Shown here piece after piece: positions 1 to 9,321 of a stretch of 33,970 nucleotides of DNA. Numbering within the stretch: the stretch's first letter is position 1; each line of letters starts with the position of its first letter. The notes beneath the pieces were generated by a model. It was not told the origin of the DNA and ran no database searches. It saw nothing but the letters and a program-made list of their open reading frames with translations. Made by a program: the position numbers and the translations under genes. Origin of the DNA: Nitrospira japonica. Lineage in GTDB: Bacteria; Nitrospirota; Thermodesulfovibrionia; Thermodesulfovibrionales; SM23-35. The DNA is taken from positions 1 to 33,970 of the forward strand of contig DYFC01000042.1 in assembly GCA_020725385.1 (NCBI GenBank), read 5' to 3'.

Positions 1-13
1 AAAAATGCATTTG

Positions 14-169
14 AAATAATGCAGATGTTGCGAGAAAATTTATTTTTCGATACCTTAGTGTACGTTTAAAGATGATTTACCATGAACTTTTTTATTCATT
101 GCCAATAAATATCTTTTAATATAAAAATTATCGAGTTAAATAAATTTTTGAGCAATGTCTGCATTATTT
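14..169. repeat. 156-bp imperfect long inverted repeat (hairpin element)
   Basis: Positions 14-52 pair with 129-169 as an inverted repeat. There is a perfect 12-bp outer block (14-25 with 158-169), then a 4-bp block (28-31 with 152-155), an 11-bp block (35-45 with 138-148) and a 5-bp block (48-52 with 129-133). That is about 32 matches in 39. The interior also contains collinear short pairings (AAAGAT near 68 with ATCTTT near 110, and ATGAA near 91 with TTCAT near 102), so the whole stretch can fold into one long hairpin. It begins 3 bp beyond the stop codon of the minus-strand gene at 173-364. It has no coding capacity. It could be a decayed MITE-like element or a large 3' RNA structure; no target-site duplication is evident. 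Confidence 0.6.
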
Positions 170-172
170 GGG

Positions 173-364
173 TTAATTGCATTTTGTTTCCCATTCAACA
201 ATTGTTTTACATACAGGACATCTTATCATGACCGCAGGAATACCGTAAGCATCTTCTGTAAGATCGATCATATTTGTATATAATTTATTTAAATCTAATG
301 TTAGTTTACAATTATGACAGGTCATCTTTTCAACAAGTGGAAAAGTAATTATTGGCTTCATCAT
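173..364 (-). CDS. Small zinc-ribbon-like protein, hypothetical
   Basis: The protein has 63 residues and two CxxC knuckles (C16/C19 and C49/C52) about 30 residues apart, plus a cysteine near the C-terminus (C62). This is the spacing of a small zinc ribbon. No family is recognised beyond that. The gene looks real because the start is preceded by a strong ribosome binding site (GAGGAGG, about 6-8 nt upstream) and by a good sigma-70-like promoter. It starts with two tandem ATG codons; the upstream one at 362-364 is taken here. It stands alone on the minus strand, downstream of tRNA-Phe, and is followed by the hairpin element at 14-169. Such proteins often bind nucleic acid or act as small redox or metal-binding adaptors, but no function is assigned. 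Confidence 0.65.
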   Translation of the reverse strand: MMKPIITFPLVEKMTCHNCKLTLDLNKLYTNMIDLTEDAYGIPAVMIRCPVCKTIVEWETKCN

Positions 365-392
365 TATCCGCCTCCTCTCTTATTATACTTTA

Positions 393-421
393 TATATATA
401 ATATTTAATTTATTTTGTCAA
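393..421 (-). promoter_or_regulatory. Sigma-70-like promoter of the small zinc-ribbon gene
   Basis: Read on the minus strand, a perfect -35 box TTGACA (416-421) is followed after 17 bp by TATATA (393-398). Further TATAAT-like sequence lies just downstream. The promoter sits about 30 bp before the ATG at 364, with the ribosome binding site in between. Confidence 0.55.
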
Positions 422-585
422 ATGTTATTTGCTCATTAATGTAAAACTTGTCTTAGATTACTATTCCGTCAATTTTGTCTCGTAACGATATTTTACTTGC
501 AGATTTTTCGATAGCATGATATTTGATTATGGTTCGATTTAATCTTTAAGTATTGCTAACTGATGATTGTAGAAAGACAAACTTA

Positions 586-661
586 TGGTGGGCAGTCGCA
601 GAATCGAACTGCGGACACGAGGCTTTTCAGGCCTCTGCTCTACCGACTGAGCTAACTGCCC
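586..661 (-). tRNA. tRNA-Phe (anticodon GAA)
   Basis: The gene is 76 nt on the minus strand with CCA encoded (586-588). The acceptor stem GGGCAGT (655-661) pairs with ACTGCCC (590-596). The D-arm contains AGCTCAGTCGGTAGAGC, the anticodon stem is GAGGC/GCCTC, and the 7-nt loop CTGAAAA gives anticodon GAA (626-628 on the plus strand). The T-arm contains GTTCGATTC. All canonical features are present. Confidence 0.97.
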
Positions 662-673
662 GTAACTTTAACT

Positions 674-708
674 TTACTATTTTGTCTTTTTAACTGTCAA
701 GCTGTCAA
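674..708 (-). promoter_or_regulatory. Candidate promoter of tRNA-Phe with duplicated TTGACA
   Basis: On the minus strand upstream of the tRNA, TTGACA occurs twice 8 bp apart (703-708 and 695-700). A TAGTAA -10-like hexamer lies at 674-679, which leaves 15 bp from the nearer -35. The spacing is suboptimal and the exact -10 is uncertain, so this is a tentative call. Confidence 0.35.
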
Positions 709-729
709 TGTTTTATGTCACATTTTCAT

Positions 730-735
730 TATAAT
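730..735 (+). promoter_or_regulatory. Candidate -10 box of the lnt-prfB transcript
   Basis: A perfect TATAAT lies 24 bp before the lnt start codon. No good -35 hexamer is found at 16-18 bp upstream, so this rests on the -10 alone. Confidence 0.3.
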
Positions 736-758
736 GAAGTAAAATATATAGTTATATT

Positions 759-2330
759 ATGTTGAATTTTAAATTAAAAACCTTTCTTATATTGCACGGA
801 CCCTCAATAATTTCGGGGTTATTGCTGATATTATGCTTCCCGAAACCTGAACTATATTATCTTGCATGGATAGCTCTTGTTCCATTCTTAATTTCTTTGT
901 ACAATAAAAAACCAAAACAAGCGTTTTACTCCGGTTTTTTGCTGGGTATTCCATACTTTTTTGGTACCCTTTACTGGATCTACCACTCAATAAATCATTA
1001 TGGTGGCGTTTCATTTTTAGGTAGTCTTTCTATAGTGGTTTTACTCTGTTTTTATTTAAGCATATATACAGGTATATTCGGTTTTATTTTCTCTTTAACC
1101 ATTCAAAATACCAAACTTCCCGGTCTTATACTTGCTCCTGTTTTCTGGGTTGTATGCGAGTTTATAAGGTCCTATGCCTTTACAGGTTTTCCATGGTCGA
1201 GTATAGGGTATTCTCAAGTTAAATTTTTGTCAATTATACAAATCGCCGATATTACAGGTATTTATGGTGTTTCTTTTTTAATCCTGTCTGTTAACGGTGC
1301 TATATCAGATGTTATTTTATTAAAAAAACGTGTTAAAACCATACCACTTTTTCCGAAATATCAATTCTACCTATGGTTAACATCTTTATGTATTCTAATT
1401 TCAATATCATTTCTTTACGGTCAAATCAAGCTAATACAGGAAAGACCAGGGAAAACTATTACAGCAGGTATTATTCAAGGAAATATTGAACAGGATAAAA
1501 AATGGGATTCTTCTTACCAAAATGAGGTCATAAACATTTACAAAGAACTTACACTTGACGCCTCTAATAAAAAGCCAGACATTATTATCTGGCCTGAAAC
1601 TGCATTGCCTTTTTTCTTTGGAGAAGATATTTCACTTACTAATAATATCGTGGAATTCCAAAAAAATCTTTCTACTAACCTATTATTTGGAACAATCCTT
1701 TTCAAAGATAAAAAAAAGCAGCCTTTTCAACTTTCAAATAGCGCTGTCTTACTCGATGAAACTGGAAAAGTAATTTTTATATATGATAAAATACATATGG
1801 TACCTTTTGGGGAATATGTTCCTCTTAGAAAAATCCTTTTTTTCATTGATAAATTAGTCACAGGCATAGGTGATTACACACCGGGTAAAAGCTACATTAA
1901 AGCTAAAAGCTCAGCAGGAAACTTTGCTGTGCTAATTTGTTACGAAGTAATCTTTCCCGGTCTTGTAAGAAAGTTTTTTACAGATAACGGTGATTATATA
2001 GTAAATATTACTAATGATGCATGGTTTGGAAAAACATCGGGTCCTTACCAGCATTTTAGCATGGCTGTTTTTAGGGCTATAGAAAATAGAAAACCAGTTA
2101 TAAGAGCCGCTAATACAGGAATATCCGGATTAATAGATAGTAATGGTAAAATAGTAGCTAAGACAGATTTATTTCAAAGAACATTTTTAATAGAAAGGTT
2201 CAAAACAGATAGTACAAAAAGTTTTTATTCTAGATATGGAGATTTGTTTTCTTATTTTTGCATTATTTTTACTGTTATATTAATCTCTAATTTATCTACT
2301 AAACTTAAAAATTGTTTTAAGGAGGTTTAA
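759..2330 (+). CDS. lnt: Apolipoprotein N-acyltransferase
   Basis: Lnt transfers the third acyl chain from phospholipid to the N-terminal cysteine of diacylated lipoproteins in the inner membrane. The 523-residue protein has about six hydrophobic segments in its first 220 residues, one near the C-terminus, and a CN-hydrolase domain between (about 235-480). The catalytic triad is visible as E280 (in IIIWPE), K344 (in YDKIHMVPFGEY) and C394 (in VLICYEV). Length is typical of the family. The ATG at 759 lacks a clear Shine-Dalgarno sequence. The last codons (AAGGAGGTTTAA) double as the ribosome binding site of prfB, which starts 2 nt after the stop, so the two genes are almost certainly cotranscribed. 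Its presence implies a diderm envelope with triacylated lipoproteins; two lipoprotein genes occur in this window. Confidence 0.95.
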   Translation: MLNFKLKTFLILHGPSIISGLLLILCFPKPELYYLAWIALVPFLISLYNKKPKQAFYSGFLLGIPYFFGTLYWIYHSINHYGGVSFLGSLSIVVLLCFYLSIYTGIFGFIFSLTIQNTKLPGLILAPVFWVVCEFIRSYAFTGFPWSSIGYSQVKFLSIIQIADITGIYGVSFLILSVNGAISDVILLKKRVKTIPLFPKYQFYLWLTSLCILISISFLYGQIKLIQERPGKTITAGIIQGNIEQDKKWDSSYQNEVINIYKELTLDASNKKPDIIIWPETALPFFFGEDISLTNNIVEFQKNLSTNLLFGTILFKDKKKQPFQLSNSAVLLDETGKVIFIYDKIHMVPFGEYVPLRKILFFIDKLVTGIGDYTPGKSYIKAKSSAGNFAVLICYEVIFPGLVRKFFTDNGDYIVNITNDAWFGKTSGPYQHFSMAVFRAIENRKPVIRAANTGISGLIDSNGKIVAKTDLFQRTFLIERFKTDSTKSFYSRYGDLFSYFCIIFTVILISNLSTKLKNCFKEV

Positions 2331-2331
2331 A

Positions 2332-3430
2332 ATGCTTATTCAGGAAGAGCTTAAAATAGATATATCCGGTCTTAAGGAGAAAATTGAATCTTTACGAGGT
2401 TATCTTTGATATACCTGCCCTGAAAAAAGAAATTGAAGAAATATCTCAAAATTTGGCACTTAATGAAATATGGTCTTCTCCACAAAAAACTAATGAACTT
2501 TTAAAGAAAAAATCAAAGCTTTCTGATTTAGTACTGCATTTTGAAAATTTATCTAAAAAATTAATGTATCTTGAAGAATCTATTAGCATTCTTGAAGAAG
2601 AAAGTGGAGAGCTATTTCTAAAAGATATTCAAAGCGAAATTACAAATTTAAGAAACGAAATAGACTCGCTTGAAATAGAATATCTTCTTTCTGGTGAAAT
2701 GGATAAAAACAATGCAATTTTAACAATACATCCGGGTGCAGGGGGTGTAGAAAGTCAGGATTGGGCTCAAATGTTACTTAGAATGTATTTGAAATGGTCT
2801 GAAATGCATGGTTTTAAGATAACTATAGCCGAGATTCAACCCGGCGAAGAAGCTGGAATAAAGAGTGCAACAATTTCTATTTCAGGACCATTTGCGTACG
2901 GTCTTTTAAAATCTGAAGTAGGTGTACACAGACTTGTAAGAATTTCTCCTTTTGATGCAGGAAAAAGAAGACATACATCTTTTGCTGCTGTACTTGTTTA
3001 TCCGGAAGTTGAAGATAATATAGATATCCTCATAAAAGATGATGATATTAAAATAGACACATTCAGGGCATCAGGTGCAGGAGGCCAACATGTAAATAAA
3101 ACTTCATCGGCAGTAAGAATTACACATATTCCTACAGGAATTATCGTTAGCTGCCAGAATGAACGTTCACAGCACAAGAACAAAGCTATCGCTCTGAAAA
3201 TATTAAAATCCCGTCTTTATGATATTAAATTAAAAGAAAAAGAAAAGAAACTGGAGGGATTCATTGGTGATAAAAAAGGAATATCATGGGGAAGTCAAAT
3301 AAGGTCATATATACTTCAACCTTATCGTATTGTAAAAGATCATAGAACTAATTACGAAACAAGTAATGTCGATTCTGTACTTGATGGAAATATTGATGAT
3401 TTTATAAAAGCTTTTTTGAAAAAAAAGTAA
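2332..3430 (+). CDS. prfB: Peptide chain release factor 2 (programmed +1 frameshift)
   Basis: RF2 recognises UGA and UAA stop codons in the ribosomal A site and triggers peptide release. The gene is read in two frames. Frame 0 runs from ATG 2332 (after a strong AAGGAGG at 2319-2325) through 25 codons to an in-frame TGA at 2407-2409. A +1 shift on CTT then continues at GAT 2408 to the stop at 3430, giving 365 residues, the usual RF2 length. With this numbering the anticodon-like SPF motif falls at 205-207 and the catalytic GGQ at 250-252, matching the E. coli numbering. Annotating only the second frame (for example from an ATG at 2384) would replace the true N-terminus with wrong residues. Expression is expected to be autoregulated: scarce RF2 slows termination at the internal UGA and favours the shift. 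Confidence 0.96.
2396..2409 (+). promoter_or_regulatory. RF2 programmed +1 frameshift site
   Basis: The site reads GAGGT-TAT-CTT-TGA. A Shine-Dalgarno-like GAGGT lies 3 nt before the slippery CTT codon, followed immediately by the in-frame TGA. This is the arrangement of the E. coli prfB site (AGGGGG-TAT-CTT-TGA). The peptidyl-tRNA can slip from CUU to UUU to enter the +1 frame. Confidence 0.93.
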
Positions 3431-3740
3431 TTCTTAATAAGGCCTTGAACTCTACTATTACTTATATATTAAAAATAAAAATTAGCTGGAGTAGTAGGTA
3501 TTGTTTATTTGTTAAAAGACGATGAATCATATTGAAAGATAAAAAGAAAATTTGTTGGTAGATTATTAGATTTTAAGACTCTTTTTTAACTATTATTAAA
3601 AAGAAATTTTTTCTACAAAATAACAAACATGATACTAACTAAAAAGCTTGTGTTAGTTGTTAACATTAAGCTATAATTGTAAACTTCCCGTAAAAAGTTA
3701 CTAACATTTGTTAGTAAAATGTTAATAAATAGAGTAAAAA
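3431..3740 (+). other. AT-rich intergenic region upstream of dnaA (possible origin or dnaA control region)
   Basis: This is 310 bp without a gene, very AT-rich. The right half holds the inverted GTTAGT repeats described separately. Around 3580-3615 are low-complexity A/T stretches with short self-complementary pieces (TCTTTTTTAA with TTAAAAAGA, and AGAAA with TTTCT), which could serve as an unwinding element. No consensus DnaA box (TTATCCACA) was found by eye on either strand. Position next to dnaA is the usual place for an origin, but the sequence alone does not prove one. Confidence 0.4.
3634..3717. promoter_or_regulatory. Paired inverted GTTAGT repeats before dnaA
   Basis: The hexamer GTTAGT or its complement ACTAAC occurs four times in 84 bp: ACTAAC 3634-3639, GTTAGT 3652-3657, ACTAAC 3700-3705 and GTTAGT 3710-3715. 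They are arranged as two head-to-head inverted pairs. The second pair is a perfect 9-bp palindrome, TTACTAACA (3698-3706), TT, TGTTAGTAA (3709-3717), ending 23 bp before the dnaA ATG. TGTTAACA-like motifs lie between and after them (3658-3664 and 3719-3724). This suggests binding of a dimeric regulator or a divergent DnaA-type recognition motif. Confidence 0.5.
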
Positions 3741-5072
3741 ATGTCTCTTGAAGAAATTTGGAACGATATTTTAGTAAAAATAGAGGAGAGAGTAGGCAAA
3801 AGCACTATTAATTTATGGTTTAAGCCTATAAAACTCTTCCAGATTAAAGAACAGCAAGCTACTCTTGATATTCCGAATAGATTTTTTAGGGATTGGATAG
3901 AAGATAACTATCCTGACATGCTTCCGGAAATATTTAATTACGTATTGGGACATCCTGTCGGTATAAAGTATAGAATTGTTGAAAAAGTTGACCCTGATAT
4001 AAAGAAAAAAGATATGAAAATGGAAAACCGCAGGCAGAAACTTGCAAGCAGAGGTATATACCTGAATCCGAAATATACATTTGAAAATTTTATAATAGGT
4101 CCGAGCAACCAATTTGCTCAAGCAGCTGCAAAAGCTATTGTAGAGTCCCTGGGAAAAGCATATAATCCTCTTTTTATTTATGGAGGCGTAGGGCTCGGAA
4201 AGACACATCTTATTACCGCGATTGGCAATGAAGTAATTGATAGAAATCAAGATATGATAGTTATTTATGTTTCTGCAGAACAGTTTACAAATGAAGTAGT
4301 TTCGGCTATCAGACATGAAAAAATGGCTGAGTTAAAAGAAAAATATAGAAACGTTGACCTTCTTTTACTGGATGATATTCATTTTATTGCTAATAAGACT
4401 CAAACACAGGAGGAATTTTTTCACACATTTAATGCAATTTATGAAAGACAGAAACAGATAGTTATCTCAAGCGACAGACCGCCAAAGGAAATAGGAGCAA
4501 TAACAGATAGACTCAGATCAAGATTTACAATGGGCTTAATAGCCGATATACAGCCTCCAGAATTTGAAACTAAACTTGCTATAATTCAAAAGAAAGCAGA
4601 GCTTGAGAAGATTGCAATACCTGATGACATTGCACAATATATTGCTTCTAAAGTGAAATCTAATATTAGAGAACTTGAGGGTTGTCTGATAAGATTGGGG
4701 ATGCAATCTTCGTTAACAGGAAAACCAATAGATATTGAAATGGCAAAAAATGTGCTTAAAGATCTTATAGAAGACGAGGAAAAACCAATCTTACCCGAAT
4801 ACGTACAGAAAATAGTTTGCGATCACTTCGGGATTAAAACGAGTGAAATAAAAGCTAAGAAAAGAAATAAGGAAATTGCTATACCGAGACAGGTAGCAAT
4901 GTATATCACAAAGCAGACAACAAATCTTTCACTTAGCGATATAGGCAAAAACTTCGGGGGCAAGGATCACGCAACAGTAATATATGCTTGTAAACAAGTT
5001 GAGGAAAAGCGTGCTAAAGATGAAGCTTTTAATAAAATGGTTGAAGGTCTTCTTAAAAAGATAAAAGCATAG
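3741..5072 (+). CDS. dnaA: Chromosomal replication initiator protein DnaA
   Basis: DnaA is the AAA+ ATPase that binds and melts the replication origin. Its 443 residues include domain I (about 1-75), a short linker (about 80-110), the AAA+ core (about 110-320) and the DNA-binding domain IV (about 345-443). Visible motifs are Walker A GGVGLGKT (148-155), Walker B LLLLDDIHF (207-215), sensor 1 VISSD (241-245), box VII LRSRF (258-262), sensor 2 NIRELEG (308-314) and the domain IV signature GKDHATVIYACKQ (407-419). The ribosome binding site before the ATG at 3741 is weak (a GAG, spaced by A-rich sequence), which may limit synthesis. The gene heads a dnaA-dnaN-gyrB run with short gaps, and the upstream repeats probably control it. 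Confidence 0.98.
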   Translation: MSLEEIWNDILVKIEERVGKSTINLWFKPIKLFQIKEQQATLDIPNRFFRDWIEDNYPDMLPEIFNYVLGHPVGIKYRIVEKVDPDIKKKDMKMENRRQKLASRGIYLNPKYTFENFIIGPSNQFAQAAAKAIVESLGKAYNPLFIYGGVGLGKTHLITAIGNEVIDRNQDMIVIYVSAEQFTNEVVSAIRHEKMAELKEKYRNVDLLLLDDIHFIANKTQTQEEFFHTFNAIYERQKQIVISSDRPPKEIGAITDRLRSRFTMGLIADIQPPEFETKLAIIQKKAELEKIAIPDDIAQYIASKVKSNIRELEGCLIRLGMQSSLTGKPIDIEMAKNVLKDLIEDEEKPILPEYVQKIVCDHFGIKTSEIKAKKRNKEIAIPRQVAMYITKQTTNLSLSDIGKNFGGKDHATVIYACKQVEEKRAKDEAFNKMVEGLLKKIKA

Positions 5073-5110
5073 CATAATAAGGTACTCTTATTACAGAGGA
5101 GGGAGCTTAA

Positions 5111-6253
5111 ATGAAGTTCAATGTCAGAAAAGAAGAGATGCAGGAAAAACTTTCAAATATTCAGAATATTATTGAAAAAAAGAACACAATGCCAATACTA
5201 AGCCATTTCCTGTTAAGTGCAGGCAAAAAGGATTCTTATATAATCGCAACTGATATAGAAACTGCGTTAAAAGAGCCTATTGACTTAACTGTTGAAAAAG
5301 AAGGTAGAATTTGTATCCCTGCAAAAAAGCTACTCGAAATTGTGAGAGAAATTGATAAAGACCTATCAATTGAAACAGTTGATGAACAATGGCTAAAAGT
5401 TAAAGCAGGCTCAAGTGAATTCAGGCTGGCAACGCTCCCGCATATTGATTTTCCTGCATGGCCTGCGGTTTTTGAAGGGCAAGATATAGAAGAAATATTG
5501 ATTGCTCCCGGACTTTTGCTTGAAATGATAGAGAAAACACTTTATGCAGCAGGTGAAAATGACACAAGATACACCCTTAATGGACTTTTATTTCATATTA
5601 AGCCGGATGAGAAAACCCTGAGTATTGTTGGAACCGATGGTCACAGACTTGCTTTTATACAAAAGCAAATAGATAATGATAAACTCAATATTAATGTGAA
5701 GGAAGAAAAAAGGTTAATTATGCCAAGAAAGGCGGTATCAGAGTTAAGAAGATTTCTGCCATTATCCGGGGATCAGAATGAAACTACAAAGGTTAAGATA
5801 ACTCTGGGGCCGAAACATATTCTATTTAATATAGCCAATATAGAGTTTTTATCAAGGCTTGTAGATGGCACATATCCAAATTATGACAACGTGATACCGA
5901 AAGAAAATGAAAAAACACTTATTATAAAAAGGGATAATTTTATAAAGGTTCTTCGCAGAGTCTCAATAATGTCGAGGGAGAGAGCGAGTGCTGTAAGATT
6001 TGATATAGATTCTGACAGAATGTATGTTTCTTCATCGAGCCCTGATATTGGCGAGGCAAAAGAAGACATGGAAGTCGCATTCAACGGGGAAAAAATAACT
6101 CTCGGTTTTAATGCGAAATATCTGTTAGATGTTGCTGGTGCTATGAATGGAGAAAAGATTTTACTTGAACTACAGGATCCGCTCAGCCCGGTTCTTTTAA
6201 AGGAAGAGGGAAGCGAGGATTACAAATGTGTTGTCATGCCTATGAGGATATAA
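5111..6253 (+). CDS. dnaN: DNA polymerase III beta subunit (sliding clamp)
   Basis: DnaN forms the ring-shaped dimer that tethers DNA polymerase III to DNA. The 380-residue protein has the three tandem clamp folds. The first ends about residue 120, the second contains YTLNGLLFHI and GTDGHRLAF around 155-185, and the third ends with the characteristic VVMPMRI tail. Translation starts at an ATG behind a strong AGAGGAGGGA ribosome binding site. It lies 38 bp after dnaA and 16 bp before gyrB, so the three genes are likely one transcript. No sign of truncation. Confidence 0.97.
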   Translation: MKFNVRKEEMQEKLSNIQNIIEKKNTMPILSHFLLSAGKKDSYIIATDIETALKEPIDLTVEKEGRICIPAKKLLEIVREIDKDLSIETVDEQWLKVKAGSSEFRLATLPHIDFPAWPAVFEGQDIEEILIAPGLLLEMIEKTLYAAGENDTRYTLNGLLFHIKPDEKTLSIVGTDGHRLAFIQKQIDNDKLNINVKEEKRLIMPRKAVSELRRFLPLSGDQNETTKVKITLGPKHILFNIANIEFLSRLVDGTYPNYDNVIPKENEKTLIIKRDNFIKVLRRVSIMSRERASAVRFDIDSDRMYVSSSSPDIGEAKEDMEVAFNGEKITLGFNAKYLLDVAGAMNGEKILLELQDPLSPVLLKEEGSEDYKCVVMPMRI

Positions 6254-6269
6254 AAAATTAGAGGAGTAA

Positions 6270-8660
<2,391 letters not shown>

Positions 8661-8692
8661 TTGAAACCACAAAAAGTGGATTATTTGATAAA

Positions 8693-8726
8693 AAAGCTCA
8701 AAGGTTTTTTTAAACCTTTGAGCTTT
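8693..8726 (-). terminator. Hairpin terminator between gyrB and the HU gene
   Basis: A perfect 15-bp inverted repeat (8693-8707 with 8712-8726) has a 4-nt loop. On the minus strand the stem is followed by a run of six T (read from 8695 downward), a classic intrinsic terminator for the HU gene. On the plus strand only three T follow (8724-8726), so it may also terminate gyrB, less efficiently. Confidence 0.85.
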
Positions 8727-8751
8727 AATAAGATGACAAAATATCTATTTT

Positions 8752-9039
8752 TTATTTCTTACCTAAAATTGCATCTTTTGCAGCTTTTGCTACACGGAAT
8801 TTAACAACTTTCTTTGCAGGTATTTTAATGATTTCACCGGTCTGAGGATTTCTGCCTTTGCGGGCTTTACGCTGAACAAGTACTATTTTTCCGAGGCCCG
8901 GCAATGTGAATGAGTTCTTTGCTTCTTTGTAAGCCAGTTTTGCGATTTCATCAAGAATCATTGCAGCCTGCACTTTCTTGATCTCAGCTTTTTTTGCGAT
9001 GTGGTCAGCGATTTGAGACTTTGTCATTGGTTTTCCCAT
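8752..9039 (-). CDS. HU family DNA-binding protein
   Basis: HU is a small histone-like dimer that bends DNA and compacts the nucleoid. The 95-residue protein matches the family along its whole length: an N-terminal helical half (about 5-45), LPGLGKIVLVQRKAR at the start of the beta arm, the arm-tip signature GRNPQTGE (62-69) and a helical C-terminus. It has an extra short N-terminal MGKP before the usual MTKSQ start; the strong GGGAGGAAAG ribosome binding site places translation at the upstream ATG. It is monocistronic, with two candidate promoters, a hairpin in its leader and an intrinsic terminator. HU and IHF-type paralogues are hard to separate by eye; the single-gene context and NPQTGE fit HU. 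Confidence 0.95.
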   Translation of the reverse strand: MGKPMTKSQIADHIAKKAEIKKVQAAMILDEIAKLAYKEAKNSFTLPGLGKIVLVQRKARKGRNPQTGEIIKIPAKKVVKFRVAKAAKDAILGKK

Positions 9040-9079
9040 AAAACTTTCCTCCCTTATTTTAGATTTTTATTTTGAACTT

Positions 9080-9112
9080 ATTTCCGGGGATTTTAAAATC
9101 CTTTCCGGAAAT
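9080..9112 (-). promoter_or_regulatory. Nested hairpin in the HU leader
   Basis: ATTTCCGG (9080-9087) pairs with CCGGAAAT (9105-9112). Inside it, GGATTTT (9088-9094) pairs directly with AAAATCC (9095-9101). Only three unpaired T (9102-9104) bulge from the stem. The structure lies between the candidate HU promoters and the ribosome binding site, so it would be in the mRNA leader. It could stabilise the mRNA or modulate translation; it could equally be a DNA-level operator. Confidence 0.45.
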
Positions 9113-9117
9113 CATTT

Positions 9118-9146
9118 TTATTATCTGTTTTTCTTTGTTAACTCAA
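9118..9146 (-). promoter_or_regulatory. Candidate proximal promoter of the HU gene
   Basis: On the minus strand, TTGAGT (9141-9146) is followed after 17 bp by TAATAA (9118-9123). Transcription would begin just upstream of, or at the edge of, the leader hairpin. Confidence 0.35.
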
Positions 9147-9161
9147 AATACTTATTTATGT

Positions 9162-9190
9162 AGTATAGTGAATCTTTAAATAATCTGCAA
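9162..9190 (-). promoter_or_regulatory. Candidate distal promoter of the HU gene
   Basis: On the minus strand, TTGCAG (9185-9190) is followed after 17 bp by TATACT (9162-9167). This is a better overall match to the sigma-70 consensus than the proximal candidate. Confidence 0.45.
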
Positions 9191-9236
9191 TCTATTTTAA
9201 TAAAAAAATCGAAAAAATTGAATTAGAAAAAATGAT

Positions 9237-9266
9237 TTGGACACTTGAGCAACAAAATGGTATATT
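9237..9266 (+). promoter_or_regulatory. Candidate promoter of the NTF2-like lipoprotein gene
   Basis: TTGGAC (9237-9242) is followed after 18 bp by TATATT (9261-9266), about 55 bp before the chosen ATG at 9322. It falls inside the 5' extension of the open frame, which supports the shorter protein. Confidence 0.4.
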
Positions 9267-9321
9267 AATCTGGAAGGATAATTGGAATCAGAATAATAAG
9301 ATTAAATTGAGGAGAAAATGT

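Noticed and set aside
2384..2407. prfB start at an internal ATG at 2384 in the downstream frame
   Set aside because: The upstream frame with a strong Shine-Dalgarno sequence and the canonical frameshift site gives the full-length RF2 with family numbering. The internal ATG gives a wrong N-terminus.
3431..3740. Canonical oriC with DnaA boxes
   Set aside because: No TTATCCACA or single-mismatch copy was found by eye, so only the inverted repeats and AT-rich character are reported.
3813..4316. 167-codon open frame antisense to dnaA
   Set aside because: It lies wholly within dnaA, which is strongly supported by motifs. The antisense product has no recognisable domain and no start signals.
9232..9321. 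N-terminal extension of the lipoprotein frame starting at an ATG at 9232
   Set aside because: It has no ribosome binding site, overlaps a promoter-like sequence, and would place 30 polar residues before the signal peptide. The ATG at 9322 has GAGGAG and a proper lipoprotein signal.
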